This document shows positions 52,102-63,663 of a DNA stretch of 64,000 nucleotides, one piece after another; the stretch's first letter is position 1, and every line of letters begins with the position of its first letter. Under the pieces are notes generated by a model, which had not been told where the DNA came from, did not search any database, and saw only the letters and a list, made by a program, of their open reading frames with translations. The stretch spans positions 14,033,476 through 14,097,475 of the forward strand of contig OX459104.1 in the NCBI GenBank assembly GCA_949775045.1. The letters run 5' to 3'. This DNA is from Metridium senile. Lineage: Eukaryota; Cnidaria; Anthozoa; Actiniaria; Metridiidae. The position numbers and the translations under genes were made by a program.

Positions 52102-53768
52102 TTGGGAAAGTCAAGGTTGTCCAAGGCGATAGGTCATTCATGGTTCGAAAACAACAATAGACATACACCTATTTCAAAAAGGTTGTCCAAGGCGATAGAT
52201 CATTCCAAGACAGAGAGAAATGATGTGCATACATCTATTTTAAAACGGTTGTCCAAGGCGGTAGATCATTCCAAGACAGAGAAATTATGGGCATACATCT
52301 ATTTTAAAACGGTTGTACAAGGCGAAAAGTCATTCCAAGACAGAGAGAAATTATGGGCATACATCTATTTCAAAACGGTTTTTCAAGGCGGTAGATCATT
52401 CCAAGACAGAGAGAAATTATGTGCATACATCTATTTTAAAACGGTTGTACAAGGCGGTAGATCATTCCAAGACAGAGAAATTATGGGCATACATCTATTT
52501 TAAAACGGTTGTACAAGGCGAAAAGTCATTCCAAGACAGAGAGAAATTATGGGCATACATCTATTTTAAAAAGGTTGTCCAAGGCGATAGATCATTCCAA
52601 GACAGAGAGAAATTATGGGCATACATCTATTTTAAAACGGTTGTCCAAGGCGGTAGATCATTCCAAGACAGAAAGGAATTATGGGCATACATCTATTTTA
52701 AAACGGTTGTACAAGGCGGTAGATCATTCCAAGACAGAGAGAAATTATGGGCATACATCTATTTTAAAACGGTTGTACAAGGCGATAGATCATTCCAAGA
52801 CAGAGAGAAATTATGGGCATACATCTATTTTAAAACGGTTGTCCAAGGCGATAGATCATTCCAAGACAGAGAGAAATTATGGGCATACATCTATTTCAAA
52901 AAGGTTGTCCAAGGCGGTAGATCATTCCAAGACAGAGAGAAATTATGGGCATACATCTATTTTAAAACGGTTGTACAAGGCGATAGATCATTCCAAGACA
53001 GAGAGAAATTATGGGCATACATCTATTTTAAAACGGTTGTCCAAGGCGATAGATCATTCCAAGACAGAGAGAAATTATGGGCATACATCTATTTCAAAAA
53101 GGTTGTCCAAGGCGGTAGATCATTCCAAGACAGAGAGAAATTATGGGCATACATCTATTTTAAAACGGTTGTATAAGGCGGTAGATCATTCCAAGACAGC
53201 AAGGAATTATGGGCATACATCTAGTTTAAAACGGTTGTACAAGGCGGTAGATCATTCCAAGACAGAGAGAAATTATGGGCATACATCTATTTTAAAACGG
53301 TTGTACAAGGCGGTAGATCATTCCAAGACAGCAAGGAATTATGGGCATACATCTAGTTTAAAACGGTTGTACAAGGCGGTAGATCATTCCAAGACAGAGA
53401 GAAATTATGGGCATACATCTATTTTAAAACGGTTGTCCAAGGCGGTAGATCATTCCTAGACGGAAAAACATTATAGGCATACATCTATTTTAAAACGGTT
53501 GTACAAGGCGATAGATCATTCCTAGACGGAAAAACATTATAGGCATACATCTATTTTAAAACGGTTGTCCAAGGCGATAGATCATTCCAAGACAGAGAGA
53601 AATTATGGGCATACATCTATTTTAAAACGGTTGTACAAGGCGGTAGATCATTCTAAGACAGAGAGAAATTATGGGCATACATCTATTTTAAAACGGTTGT
53701 ACAAGGCGGTAGATCATTCCAAGACAGAGAGAAATTATGGGCATACATCTATTTTAAAACGGTTGTAA
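52102..53768 (+). repeat. 66-bp minisatellite, ~25 copies
   Basis: The unit contains GGGCATACATCTATTTTAAA, ACGGTTGTACAAGGCGGTAG and ATCATTCCAAGACAGAGAGA. The first unit (52,144) reads ATACACCTATTTCAAAAAGG, matching the inverted ends of the MITEs at 10,920 and 36,521. As 66 is divisible by 3, three frames stay open (up to 316 codons), but composition does not suggest a selected protein and two units contain TAG or TAA. Confidence 0.95.
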
Positions 53769-53829
53769 ACAAAAGAAACTAGCTCGATGATGATATGATG
53801 TTTAAATAATATGGAACATATTAGATGAA

Positions 53830-54340
53830 AATTTAAAATACCTATCAATCAAGCAGTTTAAGACCCAGCTCAAAACAAGTCTCATACAGTAATAATAATA
53901 ATGTTTAATACTTATATTGCGCATTTTAACATGTTATATATGATCAAATGCGCATAGTATTACAATCAAACTTGATATTTTCCGATCCAAAAATTATTAT
54001 CATAATTTGCCTTTACAGATCTTAGTAATTGCAAATTACAGAAAATGTGCAAATATTCAGATCTGTATTCAAAGCACTTCATAAGATGGTACCTTTGTCT
54101 CGTATTTCTGTATTATTTAGTTATTTATTTATTATTATTTTTTTCTATTGTCTACATAGCACGTTTTTTTCTTCCATTTCTAAATAATGTTTAAATATGA
54201 ATAGATACTCAGCTAGATTAGCCATGCTATTTCTGAGTATCTATTACCTTTATTTCTAGTATTAACTTAAATATTGTAAATTAATTTCCTTATAATGAAA
54301 AGGTAATAAAAATCTTGTTGTTGTTGTTGTTGTTGTTGTT
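53830..54340 (+). mobile_element. LINE 3' end with (GTT)n tail, fragment
   Basis: The frame YLSIKQFKTQLKTSLIQ followed by stop (about 53,840-53,893) resembles the C-terminal tail of LINE ORF2. An AT-rich 3' UTR follows and ends in AATAAAAATC plus (TTG)7 at 54,318-54,340, a terminal microsatellite typical of such elements. Confidence 0.6.
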
Positions 54341-54559
54341 AAATAAACACCCCTCTTTTTAAAACTAACCCCACATCCTTCCCCTGCATTCTAGACAAAG
54401 GCGTGTAACAGGTTTTCAAAGACCTTTCACGAAGGCCAAAACTATCATCCAGCTCTAATCCTCCTTAAAACCAGGAAGTTGACTAATAGGCGATTGAACT
54501 TTTCTGGTTTACCTTGAACGTTTAGTTCATAGATCAATGTAGTATGCTAAAAATATGGC

Positions 54560-55350
54560 ATGTCAATCAAGGTATTATCTTTATCATTATCGTTATCGTT
54601 ATCGTTATCGATGTAGTTATCAATATCATTATCGTTGTCGTTATCATTATAATTATCGTTGTCGTTATCATTATCGTTTTCATTGTCGTTATCATTATCG
54701 TTTTCATTATCGATGTAGTTATTGATATCATTATCGATGCCGTTATCATCCTCATAATCATCATCGTTGTCGTTATCATTATCGTTTTCGTTTTCATTAT
54801 CGTTATCATTATCGTTGTCATCCTCATTATCATCATCGTTGTCGTTATCATTATCGTTGTCATTATTGTTGTTGTTATCGTTATCGTTATCATTATCGTT
54901 ATCATTATCGTTATCGTTGTCATTATCGTTATCATTATCGTTATCATTATCGCTATCATCATTATCGTTGTCATTATCGTTATCATCATTATCGTTGTCA
55001 TTATCGTTATCATTATCATTATCGTTGTCATTATCGTTATCATTATCGTTATCATTATCGTTATCATTATCGTTATCATTATCGTTATCATCATTATCGT
55101 TGTCATTATCGTTATCATTATCATTATCGTTGTCATTATCGTTATCATTATCGTTATCATTATCGTTATCATTATCGTTATCATCATTATCGTTGTCATT
55201 ATCGTTATCATTATCGTTATCATTATCGTTATCATTATCGTTATCATTTTCGTTATGATCATTATCGTTATCATTATCGTTATCATTATCATTATCATTA
55301 TCGTTATCATTATCGTTATCATTATCGTTATCATCATTATCATTATCAAA
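54560..55350. repeat. (ATTATCGTT)n array
   Basis: About 790 bp of TTATCATTATCG/TTGTCATTATCG variants, with longer units visible (CATCATTATCGTTGTCATTA at about 54,957, 54,985, 55,090 and 55,183). The 313-, 291- and 163-codon frames here are artefacts. Confidence 0.95.
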
Positions 55351-56466
55351 TATTGTTGGTTGATTTGTCTTAATGCAAGCCTGCCTTTAAAACTGTTAAG
55401 TAGGCACGTAGTCGTCTTGCGTGATAAATGTTTTCCCTTCAAAATAGCGGAAGTACGTCATCAAAGAAGATCGACTTCCGGTTGAGCGGAGAACTGGGGG
55501 TTTAAATTCATTTGGCAAAAATTCAATTCTACCCCCCCAAAATAGCTACGCAAAAAAAAAACAGTAGGTATTATGGTTGCTGTGAAAGAAGAGAATATAG
55601 ACAGAGGATAAAGAATCATAGACAGTAAAAATAGATCCTATTTTAGTGGCATTAACACATAGTGAAAAGCTTTGTTACAAAAGGTCATATTTAAAGAACA
55701 AATACAGTACCCTTTCCAAGACACACAAATAATAAAACCTGTGATATTTTATCAACACTCTAGTTCTTATATATAGTAGCAGTCGAAAGGTAACCTTCGA
55801 CATTCGTGAGACAAACGAATAACATTCTACTTATTCAAGAGTCTTGTCTTTGACAATTTGGGGTAAAATGAAGAACTTTTTTCCCCACCTCATCAGTATA
55901 TAAAATAAAGAGAACCCGCAATGTCTCATGGGAGGAGGAAGTTGAATACCGCCAAATATACAACGGCTTTCCAGCATTCTGATTGGCTGTATTATATATG
56001 GGGGATATAAATCAGAGTACACCCCGGGGACTACTTTTCCTCGGTACCGGAGAGAAAGAAAAGAGGATCGGAGAGATTGACATGTTTTCGCTAGCCTGAA
56101 CGTGTTGTTAAATCTATGTCAATTCATAAACAGAATTTGATCATTTCTTATCTAGGTCAAAAATAAGGGATCTAAAGCAATTCAAAAACAGTATATGATC
56201 ATTTTTTTATCCATGTCAAAAATATGGGACTTAAAGCAATTTTGTCCGCTAATAGTTGTCAAAAGATACATCTATATAGTCAGTCTGTCTGGTTTACGTC
56301 GCAATATCTGAGATTAAATACTGGTAAATACTTCAAGAACATGAATTCTGAGATAAATGACCTGGATATAGATAGTGATTAGAGCAGTTTAGCTGTCAGT
56401 TATATTCAAGACAGGTTTAATCAGGTTGTGTTTATTCGTAAATCTCTATGGTATCTTCCTATTTAT
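55351..56466. other. Intergenic DNA without recognised genes
   Basis: Short frames only. A direct doublet (CTAAAGCAATTCAAAAACAG-like) occurs at about 56,160-56,240. Confidence 0.35.
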
Positions 56467-56730
56467 AATGGCTAATTCAATTAACGAAAAGCGACCAAAA
56501 GGGAATTATCCAGCTTTAAAATCAAGAAATTGTACCGTAAATGTATATATCTAATTCAATTAAAGGGATTTATCCAGCTTTAAAACCAAGAAATTGTACC
56601 ATCCTAATGTACATGTATATATCTAATTCAATTAAAGAGATTTATCCAGCTTTAAAACCAAGAAATTATACCATCCTAATGTACATGTATATATCTAATT
56701 CAATTAAAGAGATCTATTCAGCTTTAAAAA
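56467..56730 (+). repeat. ~72-bp minisatellite, 3.5 copies
   Basis: The unit contains TATATCTAATTCAATTAAAG, ATTTATCCAGCTTTAAAACC and AAGAAATTGTACCATCC. The AATTCAATTAA part matches MITE ends at 46,572-46,859. Confidence 0.9.
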
Positions 56731-56827
56731 AATTTAGTGCTTCGCCAATTCATTTGCTTTTATTTATATATTGGTTAAATAATTATGTATTAAATTTAAC
56801 AATTCGTTTGTTCGTTTTATACATAAA

Positions 56828-57050
56828 TTTATTCAAACATTCATTCATCCATTCATTCATTCAAACATTCATTCAAACATCCATCCATCCATCCATTCAT
56901 TCATTCAAACATTCATTCATTCAAACATCCATCCATTCATTCATCCATTCATTCATCCATTCATTCATTCATTCAAACATTCATTCAAACATTCATCCAT
57001 CCATCCATCCATCCATCCATTCATTCATTCAAACATCCATTCATTTTTCT
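56828..57050. repeat. (CATT/CATC)n microsatellite
   Basis: Tetranucleotide array with CAAACATT interruptions. Two telomere-like CCCTAA copies follow at about 57,085-57,098, too few to call telomeric. Confidence 0.93.
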
Positions 57051-57414
57051 CTACCCTAAAAGAGATCAAATCGCTGATATTTTTAACCCTAACCCTAAGG
57101 ATACGACGATCGAGCATCCAGCACCGACCATAGAACACAGCAAGACCGTTTATATATACCTTGTATAGAGTTAGAGCATTAACTTAACAGTAACAGCGAA
57201 AGAAAGTTCTTGAACTTTGCGGAGAAAACGTTTAAATCTTAGGATGCTGGGTTCGTTATGCTAAGCACGTAAAACTATATGAATGCTAGCAACGATTTGA
57301 CCTTTGGGACGTGCTAACATGTGGCCATGGTAAGCTAGAAAATATTTCCTGTTATATTCGTAGATGGAGCAAGTTATTTTTATACTGTATTTATTATGCT
57401 GGATCAGGATCATT

Positions 57415-57990
57415 ATGGTGGTCGTGATGATAAAGAGGAAGATTATGTTAATGATAGTGATGATGATAGGGGTAGTGGTAGTGATGATGATGATGATGAT
57501 GATGATGATTAATGATTTATGGTGGTGGTGATGATGATGATGATGATTATGATGATGATGATGATGATGATTAATGATTTATGGTGGTGGTGATGATGAT
57601 GATGATGATAATGATGATGATGATGATGATGATGATTATGATGATGATGATGATGATGATTAATGATTTATGGTGGCGGTGATGATGATGGTTAGTGGTG
57701 GTGGTGATGATGATGATGATGATAATAGTGATGAAGATAATGATGATTATTGTGGTGGTGGTGATGATGATGATGATGATGGTTATAGTTATGGCGATGA
57801 TGTTAATGATGATCAATGCATATGACGATGATGAAGATGATACTGATGTTAATGTTAATTATAATAATGATTAAGATAATGATGATGGTGATAATGAAGA
57901 TACTAATTATTATTATAATAATAACAATGAAAATGCATATTCGTTATCATCATCATCATCATCATCATCATCACTAACAGATGTATAAAT
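57415..57990. repeat. (GAT)n-rich region with ~95-bp higher-order units
   Basis: GATGATTAATGATTTATGGT plus GGTGGTGATGATG recurs at about 57,505, 57,569 and 57,657. Imperfect GAT continues to 57,900; (CAT)9 at 57,948-57,974. Confidence 0.9.
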
Positions 57991-59070
57991 GAAATAATAA
58001 CACACGCGTCACGTGTCTTTACGTGTATCGATGACCGGGGTTAACGGTCTTGTTGGATCAATTCCAAACCACATTTACGCCAACCAAACAAAACTTTTTG
58101 CTCACAATATGGTCAAAGAACCTTACTAGACCAACTAATAAAAAACTACAATAACTTGGGCTTGAAACGAGCAACCACCATACATTTCTTTTGCTCCAGA
58201 ACATTCAAATTTTTTGGTTGAATTTTATCCCTAGTTATACAAGTCTTCTTGCGTTAGAACTCTTAAAATGATATTAAGAAATATAAATATCAAGCTTCCC
58301 GATCCAAAACCTGCATTATAGTCACAATAAATGCCTAAAAAGACTAATATCTTAGTTAAAATCTTGCTCTTAATAAAGACCCGTAAAAACACCACAATTG
58401 ATCAAATTTTCAATTACAACGAAGACATCCTATTTGTACATTTATCTCATTAATAAAACCCGAATAAACACGGCATTTGATTGAATTTTCAACAAACACA
58501 TAAACGAACTATTTCAGTTAAAATCCTGTTGATAAAGCCCGGCGAAGCGCTACAATTATTCAGATTTTTAACATATTTTTTATTTTAATAAGTGCAAGAC
58601 ATAGCCATAGGCAAGTACGTTTCCCCTTAAGCAATGTTTTTAGATAACCCAAACTAGATTAGTGATTGACATGATTGAAATGTTTTTAGCCGTCAACGGA
58701 GAAAGGGCGATGACTCACTGGTAGTTTTGCGGCAGCCGGATTTGTCCATTCTATAGGATAAGATTTGTAGCCTGCATGGAGATACAGGAAAGACAAGATG
58801 ATTTAGCGAAACTAAGGTTGTTCAGTTACCCGGCAAAAATATATAAAATGTGAAACACCGTAATAAATGAAACTATACTTTCGACTTGGACTTACAACTT
58901 GGACTTTAGCTTTAAACGTCATTTTAATTTTTTACGGTGTTACAAATTTCATTTTTTGCCTATCGTTTCTATTGAACACTGACGCAGCCTATGCTAGTTT
59001 ACTCGCTAATTAATTGAATATAAATTGTACTTGTATTGTTTCTTACTTTACTGTGGTTTGTTCGAGTCTG
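57991..59070. other. Intergenic DNA with degenerate ~90-bp repeats
   Basis: About 58,365-58,580 holds three weak tandem units (TTAATAAAGACCCG..., TTAATAAAACCCGA..., TTGATAAAGCCCGG...). A decayed GTTTAAACGTC-like string with TTTTTTACGGTGTTACAAAT (about 58,905-58,955) belongs to the family of 49,913 and 63,664. No gene recognised. Confidence 0.4.
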
Positions 59071-59077
59071 TTTTTAT

Positions 59078-59505
59078 TCATTTAACAATCCATCCATTTA
59101 TTCATTCATCTATCCATCCATCCATCCATCCATTTATTCATTCGTCTATCCATTCGTTCATTCGTCTATCCATTCGATCATTCATTCATTCATTCATCCA
59201 TCCTTCTATTCATCCATCCATTCATCCATTCATCCATTCATTTATTTATCCATCCATCCGTTTATTCATCCATCTATCCTTCTATTCATCCATCCATTCA
59301 TCCATTCATTCATTCATTTATCCATCCATCCGTTTATTCATCCATCTATCCTTCTATTCATCCATCCATTCATCCATTCATCCATTCATCCATTCATTCA
59401 TTTATCCATCCATCCGTTTATTCATCCATCTATCCTTCTATTCATCCATTCATTCATCCATCCATCTATCCTTCTATTCATCCATTCATTCATCCATTCA
59501 TTTTC
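59078..59505. repeat. ATTC/ATCC array with ~80-bp higher-order units
   Basis: The block TCCATCCGTTTATTCATCCA followed by TCTATCCTTCTATTCATCC is repeated at about 59,252, 59,325 and 59,410. Confidence 0.95.
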
Positions 59506-59686
59506 GTACAGTCGTTGCTAACTCTATCTTTAGGCGTGTGCCTAATACTGTAGCGTCCTGTGTCATGTCGTCAACAACATCAATCACCGTCACCAGTCGA
59601 TCCTCATGCCAAGCAATTACGTCGCAAAAAATACAATTATATCAAAATATCTTCTACAACAAGACAACCATTTAGGCCAGATGGAA

Positions 59687-60061
59687 TCAGCAAATTTCTA
59701 ATCTACAAGATAAGAAAAAGCTGATTGATGATGGAAATGGTGTGTTGTATTTTCGATATAATTGCTTTTTGCAGCTGTAAAATTCTGACAAAAATTGTCT
59801 CAATTCCAATGATGAAAAGGGTTTTTCTTTTTCGACTATAAAGCGGAGAAAAACTGGCAATTTATAAACGAAACCATTTAAATAATTTCTGATAATAGTT
59901 TTAACTGTTTCTGACTCAATTTTCAAATCGTTTTGTCGGGATTTTCGCGTAAAAGTAGAGACTGTTTGTAGCTCAACCTGCAACTCGTTTATTTTGTCGC
60001 GTAACAATTGTAGACTGTTTCTTGTACAATCTTCCAATCGAACCGGCTTTTTTGTGATCAA
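59687..60061 (-). CDS. Hypothetical protein, 124 codons, unrecognised
   Basis: Starts MITKKPVRLEDC; residues ~10-55 look like an amphipathic helix or coiled coil (LRDKINELQVELQTV, then charged SRQNDLKIESETVK), followed by a more hydrophobic part (YLNGFVYKLPVFLRFIVEKE) and SSLELRQFLSEFYSCKKQLY. Composition is more protein-like than other frames of this size here and no simple repeat lies inside. I do not recognise the family. It could be an exon, a fragment of a mobile-element protein, or chance. No promoter, splice or paralogue evidence is visible. Confidence 0.25.
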   Translation of the reverse strand: MITKKPVRLEDCTRNSLQLLRDKINELQVELQTVSTFTRKSRQNDLKIESETVKTIIRNYLNGFVYKLPVFLRFIVEKEKPFSSLELRQFLSEFYSCKKQLYRKYNTPFPSSISFFLSCRLEIC

Positions 60062-60514
60062 ATGTGTGGTTGCTTTTGCCTTAATTTAAAGTGTTTTAAT
60101 TGAAGGCGATTTTAAACAATAAAGTCAGGTTTTTATTTTGGCTCTCAAGAGCGTTCTTGATGTCCCGAGGCAAAAATTACCCCTAAAACCTCCGCTTATA
60201 TTTCGATTGTATTTCTCCACGTTCTATGGAAGGCAAATCTCCAGAATCAGAGCTAGCAAAAGTACATTGTTTCGCTTTTCTTTTATACAATCTTAAAGCT
60301 TTTAGCTTAATTTGATTACATGGTCTAGAATTAGCGAGCATTTTGTGATGGGTATTATAACAAGATTGAAGATTTTAAAACTAATTTGTATTTTCTAATC
60401 TGTTTATTAGCTTGATAACGATACTTTGATGTTCAGAAAAATAAGGTTTAATAGAGTGTAGCAAACAAGATTAATCTTAAGCAATTATTTTCAAAATACT
60501 TGTTATGTGATTTC
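60062..60514. other. AT-rich DNA, no gene recognised
   Basis: No feature seen beyond low-complexity AT. Confidence 0.3.
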
Positions 60515-60517
60515 AAA

Positions 60518-60755
60518 CGAACGAACGAATAAACAAACAAACAAACATACAAACAAACAAACAAACGACAAACAAACAAACAACAAACAAAACAAACAAA
60601 CAACAAACAAGCAAATAATCAAACACACATACACACAAGCAAGAAAGCAAGCAAGCAAACAAACAATCAAACATACAAACAAACAAACGCACGCACGAGC
60701 AAACTAAAGAAGAAAACAAACAAACAAACAAACAAACAAACAAACAAACAAAACA
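60518..60755. repeat. (AAAC)n microsatellite
   Basis: CAAA/AACA array with CGAACGAA at the start and (CAAA)9 at the end (60,716-60,750). Confidence 0.93.
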
Positions 60756-60977
60756 ACACACGTTATCAGTCTGAGCAAAATTTATAACCTTATAACTATA
60801 ACTGTATTATTAAATTATTATCATTCTAAACTTGTTACTAAAGCATTTGTTAATAATTCCGTTCAAATTAATATTAATTTAAAGTTATTCTTGTTTTCGC
60901 AAATCCACAGAATACTCCAGTTTCAAGCTATCTATCACTGACCGCTGTACTATTTGACATAAGGCGCATTTACACAG

Positions 60978-61114
60978 GGGCCGGTTGTACGAAGGGTTGA
61001 CAAAGTTAGTCGCGCATAAAAGTTATTCACTGCATAGGTTTTTTATAGATTTTATCCGCTGGAAAAGGATTTATTCGCTGGATAGCGCTATTCAGGCTTC
61101 GTACAACCGGCTCC
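60978..61114. mobile_element. MITE with GTTGTACGAAGGGT ends, copy 2
   Basis: GGGGCCGGTTGTACGAAGGG at the left, CTTCGTACAACCGGCTCC at the right. In inverted orientation to, and diverged from, the copy at 49,510-49,646. Confidence 0.8.
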
Positions 61115-61382
61115 ATGCCTCGATTTGTTGTGAAATTTTGTCACAAATTCACAAAAAATGCTATAACATAACAATCGAAATCATAATTGAATTTTCGCTT
61201 AATCGAAGTTATCCCTGTACTATTAAATGCGTCATTTGTACAAACAGTACAGCGGAGCTAGATAACACTTAACTACCCTATTATAGAATACTCTAGAAAG
61301 GTTTTACTATGTTAACAATTCCATAATTTCAAACATGCGAAACATCAAGAAATCTAAAATTACTCATACTGAGAAGCGGCGT

Positions 61383-61507
61383 CCTTGTGTGGTAAGTTGA
61401 AACGTCGCATTTCACATGTGTCGAATCTAATGCAGATGAATTCAAACGATAGGTTTTGCTGATTTGCATTCGATTCAGCACATATAAGATGCGACGTTTG
61501 AACAAGG
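61383..61507. mobile_element. 125-bp MITE (CCTTGT/AACGTCGCAT arms)
   Basis: Left arm with AACGTCGCATTTCACATGTG and TCGAATCTAATGCA; right arm with the mirror TGCATTCGATTCAGCACAT and GATGCGACGTT. Confidence 0.75.
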
Positions 61508-61639
61508 TCTATAAGTAACACCAAAAGTCACACTGTTTTTCATGGAAACCTTCTTTGAAATTATCTGGAATGAATTTGTAAATATAATGATGGTGAACTA
61601 TTAAAGGATTATAGTCGGAAATTGATTGATTGATTGAAT

Positions 61640-63430
61640 GTTCTTCGAATACGTACTTGATCGAACGTTCGAAAGGTGCATTTAAATGTTTATTTGTCAT
61701 TTTGTTGTTGTTTTTCTAGATCTACTTGATCACACGAACAAACTATTTCAGTATAGAACATAAAATTAATCGAAGTCTTGATCGAAGGTTTTTCGAATAC
61801 TTGATCAGAGCTTCTCGACGAACAGATCGTCGGTGAAATTGATCTTATTATCCGAGTTTAACAAAATCAGACGAATTCACTTTTCATTACAAATTCTGTT
61901 CATCCCGTTTTCACATAACAGTACGACTTGTCGGGTCATAAGACGGTTTGTTCGTCATAAGACTTTTTGTCCGTTGTAAGACGGTTTGTCCGTTGTAAGA
62001 CGGTTTGTCCGTCATAAGACGATTGGTCGTCATAAGACGATTTGTCCGTCATAAGACGGTTTTTCCTTCATAAGACGGTTTGTCGTTCATAAGACGGTTT
62101 GTCCGTCATAAGACGGTTTTTCCGTCATAAGACGGTTTATCCGTCATAAGATGGTTTGTCCGTCTTGTAGTGTCCGTTTTCCAAAAAAAAAATCGAAAGA
62201 AAAAACATTTTGATAACTTAATGCCCGCGGCAGCCATGTATTTGTCAGAAATGGACAATATGCCCGGCAGTCGAAATATTTCTTACAATATGCGCCGTTT
62301 ATAATTAATTCTAGCAGAGACATTTCTAAGCCAAGATAAAGATTTTCTATTCCAAAGAGAATGAGAACAAATCTAAAATTGCCGTGAGCCTCGAGCGCCG
62401 GATGATTACTCGAAACATTTCATTTTTTTTTATCGATTTCGGTTTATGCACAGCCTTGACAGGATTGTAACAGCAAAAACAGGAAAACTTTTGTTTTTGG
62501 AACAAAATCCAAGGAGATTTTTGCCGGATATATAGTAAACTTGTGACCGTTCCCGGCTACCGGACTTTATTTTAGACAATTTGGAACTATTCTCGGATGC
62601 CAGTCCAAAATGAACTAAATCAATCGATCGAATGTTCTATACTGATGAAGGGTTGGAAGTTGATTTGAAATGGTTGTCTGACATTTTAATGGTTTCTTGG
62701 CTCGCGCCGTGCTTTGAAACTAAATAACGAAATTAAATAAACTATAATCAAGGGATTCTACTCGGAAATGATACTATAATCAAAGTCTTGATCGAATGTT
62801 CTTCGAATACTTGATCGAAGCTTCGAAAACACTGTCTTAAAGTATAATGTTAATTCTATTCGATCCCGTTCTGTTTTGGGTTTAAAGATTATAACTTAAA
62901 TGAGATAAAATCAACAAAATGATGGAATATTCTTCGAACACTTGATCGTACGTTCGACTGAAGCATTGAAATGGTTTTCCCGACATTGTGATGGCTTTTA
63001 AATACAGCTTTATCCAATCACTGGTAAACCTTTCAAGATTGCAGTCGGAAATTAAATTAATCAAATGTTAATTGAATTCGATCAAACGTTGTAAGAAAAC
63101 GTGATCGAAGCTTCGAAAACAGCACTGAAATGGCTTCCTTGGGTTTTTATTTCTATGTCTTTTCGCTATAGAATTTGTTCTTATTAAATTTTTTGACACA
63201 TGATAATAATTAGAATCCGATCAAACATTCTTCGAAAACGTACCGTGATCAAAGCTTCGAAAACAACACGTCCTTGGTTTTATTTTTCTGTCTTTTCGTT
63301 ATATGTATTGTTCTTATTACATTTTTTGCATTTGCCACATATATAATAATTAGAATACGATCAAACGTTCTTCGGATCGAAAACGCGAACGTGCAGTGAT
63401 CGAAGCTTCGAATACAGCACTGAAATGGCC
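61640..63430. repeat. Dispersed degenerate TTCGAA-rich repeats
   Basis: A motif of the type GTTCTTCGAA-AC(T/G)TGATCGAAGCTTCGAAA recurs at about 61,640, 61,775, 62,780, 62,930, 63,090, 63,225 and 63,365, often followed by CACTGAAATGG. Spacing is irregular (130-150 bp in the right part). No ORF. Confidence 0.6.
61925..62165 (+). repeat. 19-bp palindromic minisatellite
   Basis: About 13 copies of GTCCGTCATAAGACGGTTT. Each unit holds CCGTC-ATAA-GACGG, a perfect 5-bp hairpin. Confidence 0.93.
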
Positions 63431-63663
63431 TCATTTACTTTTCAAGGTCTTTTTCTTTTAATTGGCACGATTCGGGCACGCTTCGACCCGTGCAGTTCAG
63501 TTTTGGAAACAAATCAGTTATAATTAAATGGTTTTTTGATATTTTGATCGCTTTTTGGGGGAACCCTTATTTTATAATTAACAAAATTGAAATGTAATTA
63601 GGTTAAATTGTTTTCAAAAACAAAATACATCGGAAGCAAATACTTCCAAATTAAAACGTTGAT

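Noticed and set aside
52102..53768. Three long overlapping frames (up to 316 codons), or a CRISPR-like array
   Set aside because: The unit length of 66 bp keeps frames open; repeats are contiguous without unique spacers, and the context is an animal genome.
54544..55485. Frames of 313, 291 and 163 codons
   Set aside because: Produced by the ATTATCGTT array.
57085..57100. Interstitial telomeric repeat
   Set aside because: Only two CCCTAA copies.
58130..58220. Further 5' LGR exon suggested by CTTAC (GTAAG on minus) at about 58,135
   Set aside because: The minus-strand translation upstream of the putative donor does not give an LRR pattern or a cysteine cap.
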